Under the pieces are notes generated by a model, which did not search any database, was not told the DNA's origin, and saw nothing but the letters and a program-made list of their open reading frames with translations. Below, piece after piece: positions 21,278 through 29,008 of a DNA stretch of 35,991 bases (positions within the stretch are counted from its first letter, which is position 1; the number at the start of each line of letters is the position of its first letter). The DNA is from Methanoregula sp. (GTDB lineage: Archaea > Halobacteriota > Methanomicrobia > Methanomicrobiales > Methanospirillaceae), in assembly GCA_028679185.1 (NCBI GenBank), contig JAJRBZ010000071.1:1-35991 (forward strand), read 5' to 3'. The translations under genes were made by a program, and so were the position numbers.

Positions 21278-22027
21278 ATGGTTAGAAAACCGGCAAAGAT
21301 GTACAGGAACATTTCAAAGAAAGCATATACGCGACGCGAATATATGGGCGGTGTTCCGGGGAGCAAGATTGTACAGTTCGAGATGGGAAACCTCTCCCAG
21401 GAATTCCCGACTGAAGTAGACCTGATTGTTGAAGAGGCATGCCAGATCCGGCACAGCGCGCTCGAGGCAGCACGTATCACCGTTAACCGTCGGTTGATGA
21501 AAGATGTGGGCAGGTCAAACTTCCATTTCAAGGTCCGCATCTTCCCGCACCACGTCCTGCGAGAGAACAAGCAGGCAACCGGTGCCGGTGCTGACCGAGT
21601 CTCTGAAGGCATGCGTTTGGCATTCGGGAAAGCTGTCGGTACCGCTGCTCGCGTGGATGCGAACCAAAAAATTCTGACTGTCTACTCTTCACCTCAGTAT
21701 CTGGAAAAGGTTAAGGACGCTCTTAACCACGGAGGTCACAAACTTCCGACGCCTTCTCACCTCAAAGTAAGCGAGATTAAGGTAAGTGGAAAAATCGTTG
21801 CAGCACCAAAGCTTGTCGGTGAAAAAGTAGTTGAAGTTCCAAAGGTCGTGGAGGCCGCAGCAGAACCCGCCAAGGGAGCCGAGGTACCGGCAAAGGGCGG
21901 CAAAGCAGGAGCAACAGGCAAGGGCGCAGCAGCCGCAGCAGCAAAGGCAGAACCCGCCAAGGCCGAAGAGAAGAAGGGCCCGGCTCATGGCCCGTCTCAT
22001 GCCAAGGGCGGCAAAGACAAGAAGTAA
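21278..22027 (+). CDS. rpl10e: Ribosomal protein L10e (uL16) with long low-complexity C-terminal tail
   Basis: A 249-residue protein. Residues 1-165 are a full archaeal L10e (uL16), a large-subunit protein near the peptidyl-transferase centre and the tRNA entry. The core runs [58 protein letters not shown], then [15 protein letters not shown]. Residues 166-249 are not part of the usual fold: a short [20 protein letters not shown] piece and then an Ala/Lys/Gly/Pro-rich tail ([20 protein letters not shown]) ending in a His/Lys-rich stretch. L10e is normally about 160-180 residues, so the tail adds roughly 80. The tail is in frame to the stop and T-rich terminator, with no sign of a frameshift in the core. 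Confidence 0.92.
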   Translation: MVRKPAKMYRNISKKAYTRREYMGGVPGSKIVQFEMGNLSQEFPTEVDLIVEEACQIRHSALEAARITVNRRLMKDVGRSNFHFKVRIFPHHVLRENKQATGAGADRVSEGMRLAFGKAVGTAARVDANQKILTVYSSPQYLEKVKDALNHGGHKLPTPSHLKVSEIKVSGKIVAAPKLVGEKVVEVPKVVEAAAEPAKGAEVPAKGGKAGATGKGAAAAAAKAEPAKAEEKKGPAHGPSHAKGGKDKK

Positions 22028-22051
22028 TTTTTTTCTTTGTTTTTTTTTTAA
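22028..22051 (+). terminator. T-rich terminator after L10e
   Basis: Two T-runs (7 and 11 residues, separated by CTTTG) directly follow the stop codon. Oligo-T is the standard intrinsic termination signal in archaea. Confidence 0.6.
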
Positions 22052-22549
22052 TCCAATACGGATTTTTTACGGTTCTGCGACAAAAATCGGTTCCCCACGA
22101 TCCTGTGCTCAGGGATGACACAGCACTTTGGGTGAGGGTATCCCGCATCCCCCATTCCGGGGTCATTTCAGGCTTCTTCGGGCAGAAAATGACTTTTTGG
22201 ATCACAGCAGGTTGCACAAAATGGCCATTCCGGCACATGATTCTGAAATACGCAAATATTGAAGGATTTATGTCAAACGGGCTGATATTTTTGGAGGAAA
22301 ATGTACCTTAAGGGACGCTTTTGGGAGGCGGAAAAGAGGGTGCTATGGGTCTAGCATAGGGCAAGGGAAAAGAAGGGCTGTTTTGAGTGTGCCGCAGGTT
22401 TTCCGGGATCGGGTCTTTTGAGCCTAAGAAGCCATCAGGTATCGAAGGAAGGCCATAATAAGCAGTAAAAGGCATGGAAATCCCCCGTCTTCACGTTATT
22501 TTACTACCGCCCGATCCCCTTATTATCCTGCTCTCCTCAGTGTATATGC
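22052..22549. other. Unexplained 500-nt intergenic region
   Basis: No credible gene. A 68-codon frame (22105-22311, +) is probably a chance frame, since it has no SD or TATA at proper spacing and an unnatural start. The right half (about 22300-22480) is purine-rich with GGG blocks and a CTATG...CATAG inverted pair around 22345-22360. It may contain a dispersed repeat or a non-coding RNA. The fumarase promoter should lie near 22500-22530, where CCTTATTATCC is the only TATA-like piece. Confidence 0.4.
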
Positions 22550-23386
22550 ATGAAGACACCGGATGATATAGCGATCTCCGCCTCGCTTGCTGATGCTACC
22601 TTCCAGGCGTACCGCGAGGCCGTCATCCGTCTCCCACCGGATGTACTACAAGTGATCCGGAAGGCAGCCGCTGCCGAGACAAACCCGGTAGCTCGCGGCG
22701 AGTTTGCCAATATCCTGAAAAATATAAAAGAGGCAGAACGGCTCGGAGTACCGCTCTGCCAGGACACCGGTGTTCCGGTCGTGTACCTGACTATTCCTCC
22801 CGATGTTCCCCTGACCCGGGGCCTGTATGAAGGAGTTGCAGAAGGTGTCCGCCGTGCAACCCGTGAAATACCGTTGCGCCCCAATGTAGTTGATCCGCTC
22901 TCGCGGCACAATACCGGGGACAATACCGGTCAGGGAATGCCGGTGATCCATATACAACCCGGGGAAAGTTTGACCGTTACTGTCCTGCCCAAGGGTGCGG
23001 GTGCCGAGAATGTATCAGGGATTACCATGCTGCTGCCATCCCACCAGTACGGGATTGAAGGATTCATTGTTGAGACTATGCTGCAGGCTGAAGGAAGGCC
23101 CTGCCCGCCGGTAGTGCTCGGGGTCGGGATTGGCAGTACCTTCGATGGTGCTGCAGCGCTTGCAAAAGAAGCTCTCCTGCTGCCGGTAGATACAATGACG
23201 CCGTTTGAGCAGGAGATCTGCAACTCAGTGAACCGTCTGGGGATAGGCCCGATGGGACTGGGGGGTGACACGACTGCTCTTGCAGTGAAGGTGAAGACCG
23301 CCAGCTGCCATACGGCATCCTTGCCGGTTGCAGTAAACATCCAGTGCTGGGCTCACCGTCATGCGACTGTGGAAGTGAAGCGATGA
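22550..23386 (+). CDS. fumA: Fumarate hydratase, alpha subunit (class I, split type)
   Basis: A 278-residue Fe-S hydratase subunit. With the beta subunit it interconverts fumarate and malate and needs a [4Fe-4S] cluster. The family block GVPLCQDTGVPVVYL carries C70. GRPCPPVVLGVGIGSTFDGA carries C185, and TASCHTASLPVAVNIQC carries C253 and C266. C70, C185 and C253 are the likely cluster ligands by family comparison. SRHNTGDNTGQGMP is also conserved. Tartrate dehydratase uses the same fold, but gene context (next to kor/suc) favours fumarase. It overlaps the beta gene by 4 nt (ATGA). Confidence 0.9.
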   Translation: MKTPDDIAISASLADATFQAYREAVIRLPPDVLQVIRKAAAAETNPVARGEFANILKNIKEAERLGVPLCQDTGVPVVYLTIPPDVPLTRGLYEGVAEGVRRATREIPLRPNVVDPLSRHNTGDNTGQGMPVIHIQPGESLTVTVLPKGAGAENVSGITMLLPSHQYGIEGFIVETMLQAEGRPCPPVVLGVGIGSTFDGAAALAKEALLLPVDTMTPFEQEICNSVNRLGIGPMGLGGDTTALAVKVKTASCHTASLPVAVNIQCWAHRHATVEVKR

Positions 23387-23940
23387 ACACCCAGCCCGTT
23401 CAGCTGCATACTCCTCTGGGAAAAGAAGTCCTCGAACTTCATGCCGGTGACCATGTCGAGCTTTCCGGGATTGTCTATACCGCCCGTGACGAAGCGCATA
23501 TCCGCATGAAGGCTGAAGGTATCCCGTTCGATCCAATGGGTGCGGTTATCTATCACTGCGGCCCGGTCATCCGTGACGACAGGGTCATAGCTGCAGGTCC
23601 CACTACCTCTGCCCGGATGAACGAGCTTTCCGGTTTTTTACTTGACCACGGTGTTCGGGCACTTATCGGCAAAGGGGGTATGGGTGCACGGGTGCGTGAA
23701 CAGCTTAAAAACCGGGGCGTTTATCTTGCATTTACCGGTGGCTGTGCTGCACTTGCATCTTTGCATATGACCGTAAAAGGTGTATTTTTTAAGGATCTTG
23801 GCATGGCAGAAGCGATCTGGGTGATCGAACTTGACCACCTCCCGCTCGTGGTTGGTATGGATGCATATGGCAATGATCTCTTTGAGAAGGTGATACAACG
23901 TGCCAAATACGAATATGGACAGAACAGGAAAAAAGTATGA
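23383..23940 (+). CDS. fumB: Fumarate hydratase, beta subunit (class I, split type)
   Basis: A 185-residue partner of the alpha subunit, carrying the swivelling C-terminal domain that completes the active site. Visible family motifs are VELSGIVYTARDEAHIRM, GAVIYHCGPV, AAGPTTSARMNELSG, LIGKGGMG and YLAFTGGCAAL. I placed the start at ATG 23383, overlapping the alpha stop, because upstream codons (from 23344) read the alpha gene in another frame. It ends 72 nt before korD, where a new TATA box appears. Confidence 0.9.
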   Translation: MNTQPVQLHTPLGKEVLELHAGDHVELSGIVYTARDEAHIRMKAEGIPFDPMGAVIYHCGPVIRDDRVIAAGPTTSARMNELSGFLLDHGVRALIGKGGMGARVREQLKNRGVYLAFTGGCAALASLHMTVKGVFFKDLGMAEAIWVIELDHLPLVVGMDAYGNDLFEKVIQRAKYEYGQNRKKV

Positions 23941-23957
23941 AACCTGGTGGGAAATGG

Positions 23958-23965
23958 ATATAAAG
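23958..23965 (+). promoter_or_regulatory. TATA box before korD
   Basis: ATATAAAG lies about 50 nt upstream of ATG 24013. A second TATA-like CTATAGTATA sits nearer, at about 23990, so two start sites are possible. Either would allow the kor-suc run to be transcribed independently of the fumarase genes. Confidence 0.35.
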
Positions 23966-24012
23966 AATAGGTTTTTTTCACCCCAGCTGCTATAGTATAC
24001 GATAGGACTCTC

Positions 24013-24285
24013 ATGAAACTCGCCATTGACGAGACCCGGTGCAAGGGTTGCAATCTCTGTACGAAGGTCTGCCCGTATAAGATCTTTAAAGAAGGAAAAA
24101 AAGCCAACCGCCGGGGCATTATCATCCCTGAACTCGACCGTCCTGAACGGTGTTCAAACTGCAGGCTTATGCACCTCTATGGACGAACGCTCTGCGGTGT
24201 CTGCCAGCTTATCTGTCCTGACCAGGCAATCCACTGGGTGGAGGAACAACCGTACGAACCCCAAAAGGTGGCGATTGAATATTGA
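24013..24285 (+). CDS. korD: 2-oxoglutarate:ferredoxin oxidoreductase, delta (ferredoxin) subunit
   Basis: A 90-residue bis-[4Fe-4S] ferredoxin-like electron-transfer subunit. The first cluster motif is canonical, C10-x2-C13-x2-C16-x3-C20-P. The second is irregular: C47-x2-C50, then a 10-residue insertion, then C61-x2-C64-x3-C68-P. The insertion (RLMHLYGRTL) separates the first pair from the rest of the motif, so ligand assignment is uncertain and one cysteine is extra. The delta role follows from position directly before korA. The next gene starts at a TTG overlapping this stop. Confidence 0.87.
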   Translation: MKLAIDETRCKGCNLCTKVCPYKIFKEGKKANRRGIIIPELDRPERCSNCRLMHLYGRTLCGVCQLICPDQAIHWVEEQPYEPQKVAIEY

Positions 24286-25382
24286 CACAGATTGAGTTCT
24301 GGCAGGGTAACACTGCCTGTGCTGAGGGAGCGCTTGCAGCCGGTTGCCGGTTCTTCGGGGGGTATCCGATCACACCTTCGACCGAAATTGCAGAGCACAT
24401 GGCGCTCAAGCTCCCAAAAAAGAACGGTGTTTTTATCCAGATGGAAGATGAGATTGCCGGTATTGCGTCGGTGATTGGTGCATCATGGACAGGTGCCCGG
24501 GCGATGACGGCAACGAGCGGACCTGGTTTTTCCTTGATGATGGAAAATATCGGGTATGCTGCAATGACCGAAACTCCTTGCGTGATTGTGAATGTGCAGA
24601 GGGGGGGACCGTCCACCGGTCAGCCGACCATGGGTGCACAGGGGGATATGATGCAGTGCCGGTTTGGCTCTCATGGCGATTACTCCGTAATCGCGCTTTG
24701 CCCCGCGAGCGTCCAGGAGATGTACGAACTTACCGTTAAGGCATTCAACCTCTCAGACGAATACCGGGTCCCGGTATTTCTTATGGCTGATGAGATTGTC
24801 GGACACATGCGGGAAAAGATCGTCGTTCCGGATTCTGTTCCGTATGTATCGCGGAAGGAACTTGTCAGGGGAATGCCGCCGTTCAGGGTTGACATCGACC
24901 TCATTCCGGGGTTTCCGCAGTTTGGCAAAGGGTACGGGGTCCATGTGACCGGGCTGACGCACGATGAACGCGGATACCCATGTGCAACAAATCCAAAACT
25001 GCATGAAGCGCTCGTGAAGCGGCTTGTGAACAAGATTGAATCAGCCCGCCACACGATCGCGAATTATGAAATTCTCAATCCAGATGCTAATCAGGTCTTC
25101 ATCGCTTATGGGGCTCCTGTGCGCACGGTGCAACAGGTAATGCACGATCATCCGGACAAGAACATAGGATTTCTAAGGCTCAGGACGGTCTGGCCATTCG
25201 CTGAATTTGCACTGAAAGAATTCAAAAATGCGAAGCGATTCCTCGTGCCTGAACTGAACCTTGGCCAGATAGCCCGTGAGATCGAGCGCTATGTGGATAT
25301 ACCGGTTATCAGTCTGCCAAAACTGGGCGGCGACCTTCACACCCCAGCCGAACTGTTAGCAGCACTGGAGGTACCGCAATGA
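24282..25382 (+). CDS. korA: 2-oxoglutarate:ferredoxin oxidoreductase, alpha subunit
   Basis: A 366-residue subunit of the four-subunit KorABCD enzyme, which makes 2-oxoglutarate from succinyl-CoA, CO2 and reduced ferredoxin, or the reverse. The N-terminal pyrimidine-binding-type domain has FFGGYPITPSTEIAEHMA, the hallmark of this subunit; RGGPSTGQPTMGAQGDMMQC follows. The C-terminal part has the domain II fold (VFIAYGAPVRTVQQVM). The start is TTG 24282, overlapping the korD stop by 4 nt, which implies translational coupling. The sequence fits Kor rather than pyruvate or isovalerate enzymes, and its place beside sucCD agrees. Confidence 0.92.
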   Translation: MTQIEFWQGNTACAEGALAAGCRFFGGYPITPSTEIAEHMALKLPKKNGVFIQMEDEIAGIASVIGASWTGARAMTATSGPGFSLMMENIGYAAMTETPCVIVNVQRGGPSTGQPTMGAQGDMMQCRFGSHGDYSVIALCPASVQEMYELTVKAFNLSDEYRVPVFLMADEIVGHMREKIVVPDSVPYVSRKELVRGMPPFRVDIDLIPGFPQFGKGYGVHVTGLTHDERGYPCATNPKLHEALVKRLVNKIESARHTIANYEILNPDANQVFIAYGAPVRTVQQVMHDHPDKNIGFLRLRTVWPFAEFALKEFKNAKRFLVPELNLGQIAREIERYVDIPVISLPKLGGDLHTPAELLAALEVPQ

Positions 25383-26164
25383 GTTTTGAGGACTGGTATC
25401 GTCAGGATCGCCTCCCGCATATATTCTGTGCCGGTTGCGGGAATGGAACAATTATTAACTGTACGCTCGCTGCAATCGAACAGATGGCCTGGAAGAAAGA
25501 GGAAACGGTTTTTGTTTCCGGTATCGGGTGTTCCTCACGGGCACCCGGCTATATCGCTGCAGACTCGCTCCATACCACCCATGGGCGTGCAATTGCTTTT
25601 GCAACCGGGGTAAAACTTGCAAATCCTGACCTTAATGTTGTTGTTTTCACGGGTGATGGCGATCTGGCAGCTATCGGTGGCAACCATTTCATCCATGGAT
25701 GCCGGCGAAACATTGACCTCACCGTGGTCTGCATGAACAACCAGATTTATGGAATGACCGGAGGACAGGGCAGCCCGACAACACCCCGGGGATGTATCTC
25801 TTCAACAACACCGTACGGTTGTGCTGAAACGCCCTTTGACCTCTGTGAGCTCGCCATTGCTTCAGGAGCCAATTATGTCTCCCGCTGGACATCCTATCAT
25901 GTAAAAGAGCTCGAAAAATCAGTCCTTGCCGGTTTACAGACTCCGGGCTTTTCATTTATAGAGGCGCTGGTACAATGTCCTACCGCTTTTGGACGAAGGA
26001 ACAAGTTTAAACAGGTTTCTGACCAGGTAGATTACCTTCGGACACATACGATGCTCAAAGCGAAACGTGACCGGTTGCTGGATCAGGGACAGCACATTCC
26101 CCCGGATATGTATATAGTTGGCGAACTTGCACGCAGGAACCGCCCTGCGCTTGGGGTGAAATAA
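25379..26164 (+). CDS. korB: 2-oxoglutarate:ferredoxin oxidoreductase, beta subunit
   Basis: A 261-residue thiamine-diphosphate-binding subunit. The TPP/Mg2+ motif is VVFTGDGDLAAIGG followed downstream by VVCMNNQIYGMTGGQ. N-terminal cysteines in IFCAGCGNG, and further on GIGCSSRAPGY, contribute to the [4Fe-4S] cluster site of this family. It overlaps korA by 4 nt and shares its last base with the korC start. Confidence 0.93.
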   Translation: MSFEDWYRQDRLPHIFCAGCGNGTIINCTLAAIEQMAWKKEETVFVSGIGCSSRAPGYIAADSLHTTHGRAIAFATGVKLANPDLNVVVFTGDGDLAAIGGNHFIHGCRRNIDLTVVCMNNQIYGMTGGQGSPTTPRGCISSTTPYGCAETPFDLCELAIASGANYVSRWTSYHVKELEKSVLAGLQTPGFSFIEALVQCPTAFGRRNKFKQVSDQVDYLRTHTMLKAKRDRLLDQGQHIPPDMYIVGELARRNRPALGVK

Positions 26165-26703
26165 TGAGACACGAGGTGCGGTTCTCAGGGTTCGGTGGGC
26201 AGGGAATCATCCTTTCCGCAGTGATCCTGGGCCGGGCGGCGGTAATGCATGACAACAAGTTTGCAGTCCAGACGCAGGTCTATGGACCGGAAGCCAGAGG
26301 CGGGGCTTCAATGAGTGCGGTAATTATTGATGATGCACCGATTCTCTTTCCCAAGGTCGCAAACCCTGACATTTACGTGATCATGTCCCAGGAAGGCTTT
26401 GAGAAGTATGGAGTTGATGCAGGCAAGGAAGCGGTGATGCTGGTCGATTCTACGCGTGTTTACTCCCGTCCGCAGTGCAGGTATATTGAGATCCCGGCAA
26501 CACGGGAGGCAAAACAGACACTGGGACGCGATATTGTAGCAAACATTGTTATGCTCGGGGCACTGGTCGCTTCAACGCAGGTTGTCAGTGAAGCGGCGCT
26601 GGAAAAAGCAATTCTTGACTCCGTGCCCAAGGGCACCGAGGCACTCAATCAGAGAGCGATGAAAAAAGGCATTGAACTTGCTGCAGGGAGCACGCATCCA
26701 TGA
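26164..26703 (+). CDS. korC: 2-oxoglutarate:ferredoxin oxidoreductase, gamma subunit
   Basis: A 179-residue CoA-binding-type gamma subunit. The N-terminal FSGFGGQGIILSAVILGRAA motif and the YGPEARGGASMSAVII block are characteristic. It overlaps the preceding gene by one base and sucC by 4 nt. Gene order D-A-B-C followed by sucCD makes a compact module for 2-oxoglutarate/succinyl-CoA/succinate interconversion. Confidence 0.92.
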   Translation: MRHEVRFSGFGGQGIILSAVILGRAAVMHDNKFAVQTQVYGPEARGGASMSAVIIDDAPILFPKVANPDIYVIMSQEGFEKYGVDAGKEAVMLVDSTRVYSRPQCRYIEIPATREAKQTLGRDIVANIVMLGALVASTQVVSEAALEKAILDSVPKGTEALNQRAMKKGIELAAGSTHP

Positions 26704-27785
26704 AATTACGCGAATATGAGGCAAAAATGGTGGTAAAAGAGGCCGGGATCCCCGTCCCGGCAGGATTCCTGATCAAATCAGCTGACGAACTCACTCCTCA
26801 TCTTGGTGCACTCGGCGATGCCTTTGTGCTCAAGGCGCAGGTGGATGTCGGTGGCAGGGGAAAGTCCGGTGGTATCCTCATGGCCGGCAAGGCAGACGGC
26901 ATAAAGATGGCAAAGGAACTCTTCGGCAGGCAGATCAAGGGCCTGCCCGTGAAGGAGATCCTTGCCGAACAGCGGCTTGACATCCAGCATGAGTACTATC
27001 TCTCCATAACCGTTGACCGCTCAAACAAACAACCCCTCATCCTCTTTACCGAAGCCGGAGGGGTGGATATTGAGATCACGGCAAAGGAGCACCCTGAAGC
27101 GATTCGCAAGGTGATAGCGAACCCGCTGATGCGGGAAATTCCCCAGTTCATGCTCCGGGAACTGGTCGGAACAGCGCCCAAGGAGATTGGTTCGATTATC
27201 AATAAGCTGTATCGCGTATTTCTTGAAAAGGACGCACTGCTCGCTGAGATCAACCCACTGGTTACTACCCCTCGTGGTATATTTGCGGCCGATGCCAAAC
27301 TTATCATTGATGATAATGCTCTAGGGCGCCAGGGATTCACGGTTAACCGCGATCTTACCGATCGCGAACGGGAGGCAGAGAAACACGGTTTCTCGTATGT
27401 TGAACTGAACGGTACAATAGGTGTGATTGGAAACGGGGCCGGGCTCACCATGTCCACACTTGATCTCATCGAGTTCTATGGCGGCAAAGCAGCAAATTTT
27501 CTCGATGTTGGCGGAGGTGCCGAAAGCGAGCGGGTCATGCAAGCTGTACGGCTGGTCGGCAGCGTTCCATCGGTAAAGGTTATAGTGGTCAATCTTCTCG
27601 GCGGTATCACGAAATGTGATGAGGTAGCAAAGGGCATAATCTCTGCAGATATCCCCCAGAAAGTGATCGTACGGCTCGCGGGAACCAATGAGGCGGAAGG
27701 CAGGGCGATGCTCTCAGCAAAAGGGTACGAGATGCTTGACACAATGGATCAGGTGGTGAGGAAGGCCGTGGAGGTGGCAATATGA
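26700..27785 (+). CDS. sucC: Succinyl-CoA ligase, beta subunit
   Basis: A 361-residue ATP-grasp subunit that, with SucD, converts succinate, CoA and ATP into succinyl-CoA. MKLREYEAKMVVKEAGIPVP opens the protein. The nucleotide site has FVLKAQVDVGGRGKSGGI, Mg2+ ligands are in LAEINPLVTT and IFAADAKL, and the C-terminal CoA-ligase domain has ANFLDVGGGAESERV. Length is within the normal range. It overlaps both korC and sucD by 4 nt. Making succinyl-CoA feeds KorABCD in the reductive direction. Confidence 0.93.
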   Translation: MKLREYEAKMVVKEAGIPVPAGFLIKSADELTPHLGALGDAFVLKAQVDVGGRGKSGGILMAGKADGIKMAKELFGRQIKGLPVKEILAEQRLDIQHEYYLSITVDRSNKQPLILFTEAGGVDIEITAKEHPEAIRKVIANPLMREIPQFMLRELVGTAPKEIGSIINKLYRVFLEKDALLAEINPLVTTPRGIFAADAKLIIDDNALGRQGFTVNRDLTDREREAEKHGFSYVELNGTIGVIGNGAGLTMSTLDLIEFYGGKAANFLDVGGGAESERVMQAVRLVGSVPSVKVIVVNLLGGITKCDEVAKGIISADIPQKVIVRLAGTNEAEGRAMLSAKGYEMLDTMDQVVRKAVEVAI

Positions 27786-28660
27786 TCTACGGGGACCGGA
27801 ATTCCGGGATACTCGTTCAAGGTGCTACAGGAAAACAGGGAGAGTTTCATATCGGCCTTATGAATAACTATGCCAGACAGGTGGGTGGCAGGGGTGTTGT
27901 TGCAGGTGTGACGCCCGGCAAAGGTGGCAGGGAGGTACACGGGGTACCGGTCTATAATACTGTAAAGGAAGCAATGCGGGACTATGATATTTCAGCCAGT
28001 GTCATTTTTGTGCCCGCTGCAGCCGCAGCCGATGCGATAATGGAAGAAGCAAACGCCGGGATCGAGACTATCGTGGCAATCACCGAACATATCCCGGTGC
28101 ACGACACGATGAAGGCAATTGCCTATGCAAAAATGGAGGGATGCGCCGTAATTGGTCCCAACTGCCCAGGGCTCCTGTCTCCTGGAGAAGTAAAGATGGG
28201 GATCATGCCCGCTGGTCTTTTCTCGGGAGGGAATGTCGGAGTTATCTCCCGGAGTGGAACGCTCACCTATGAAGTCGTTGATGAACTCACTCGTGCAGGC
28301 ATCGGTCAGAGCACGGTGATCGGTATCGGTGGTGACCCAATCATCGGCCTGACATTTGTCGATGTGCTCAGACGGTTTGAGAAAGACCCTCAGACAAAAG
28401 CCGTGGTCCTGATCGGGGAAGTGGGGGGCAACCTCGAAGAGGAAGGCGCAAAATCAACTGATCTGCCTATTGTATCGTACATCGCCGGCATCTCTGCTCC
28501 ACCTGATAAACGCATGGGCCATGCCGGTGCGATCGTTGAGGGAGGAGAAGGCGATGCCCGCTCCAAGATCGCCAGGCTCAAAAAGATGGGTGTACCTGTT
28601 GCCTCCCGCCCATCCGAGATACCTGAAATGGTCCGGGATTTGTTTCATGGTCAATGCTGA
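27782..28660 (+). CDS. sucD: Succinyl-CoA ligase, alpha subunit
   Basis: A 292-residue subunit with an N-terminal CoA-binding domain (SGILVQGATGKQGEFHIGLM) and the phosphohistidine site in KRMGHAGAIVEGGEGDARSK. Also visible are AVIGPNCPGLLSPGEVKMGI and GVISRSGTLTYEVVDELTRA, both family hallmarks. It overlaps sucC by 4 nt and ends the kor-suc run; a T-rich stretch follows. Confidence 0.94.
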   Translation: MIYGDRNSGILVQGATGKQGEFHIGLMNNYARQVGGRGVVAGVTPGKGGREVHGVPVYNTVKEAMRDYDISASVIFVPAAAAADAIMEEANAGIETIVAITEHIPVHDTMKAIAYAKMEGCAVIGPNCPGLLSPGEVKMGIMPAGLFSGGNVGVISRSGTLTYEVVDELTRAGIGQSTVIGIGGDPIIGLTFVDVLRRFEKDPQTKAVVLIGEVGGNLEEEGAKSTDLPIVSYIAGISAPPDKRMGHAGAIVEGGEGDARSKIARLKKMGVPVASRPSEIPEMVRDLFHGQC

Positions 28661-28680
28661 TAAAAATTTTTAATTTTTTG
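28661..28680 (+). terminator. T-rich terminator after sucD
   Basis: The stop codon is followed by an AAAAATTTTT hairpin-like tract and a TTTTTT run, consistent with archaeal intrinsic termination. Confidence 0.5.
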
Positions 28681-28710
28681 AGCAAAAAGATCAAAAATAC
28701 TATAAATACT

Positions 28711-28873
28711 CTAGGTGGGTTCTATCTCCTGTTTTGTCTCCTCTACAAATGTGCCCGCTCCTGATACCGCTCCTGATATTGTACCAAGTAATTCTTCTCC
28801 AGATGTACGTGAGCCGTGAGGGATAGCACGGATATCTGGAGAAATGTAATCTTCAATGGGAATATTTTGTCAT
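28711..28873 (-). pseudogene. Small frameshifted reading frame
   Basis: The minus strand has an ATG at 28873 (GGGAG upstream) giving MTKYSH then a stop. With a single-base shift in the early A-rich stretch the frame continues into a protein-like sequence: IPIEDYISPDIRAIPHGSR, then SGEELLGTISGAVSGAGTF and VEETKQEIEPT, ending at TAG 28711-28713. That makes about 52 residues. Either it is a decayed small gene or it uses an unusual start codon. An inverted repeat TCTCCAGAT/ATCTGGAGA (28796-28804 and 28834-28842) lies within it. I recognise no family. Confidence 0.3.
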
Positions 28874-29008
28874 GCTTTCTTCTCCCTCTCATATCCTGTC
28901 GCAGGGATTTAATTCTGTTTTATCTGAATTGATTGCAGGGGTATCGAACTGTTACTACATTGCGATTCTTTATGCAGTATGCGTGATAACTGATAAGAAC
29001 AATACAAG

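Noticed and set aside
22105-22311. 68-codon frame after L10e
   Set aside because: No promoter or SD and odd composition; treated as part of the unexplained intergenic region.
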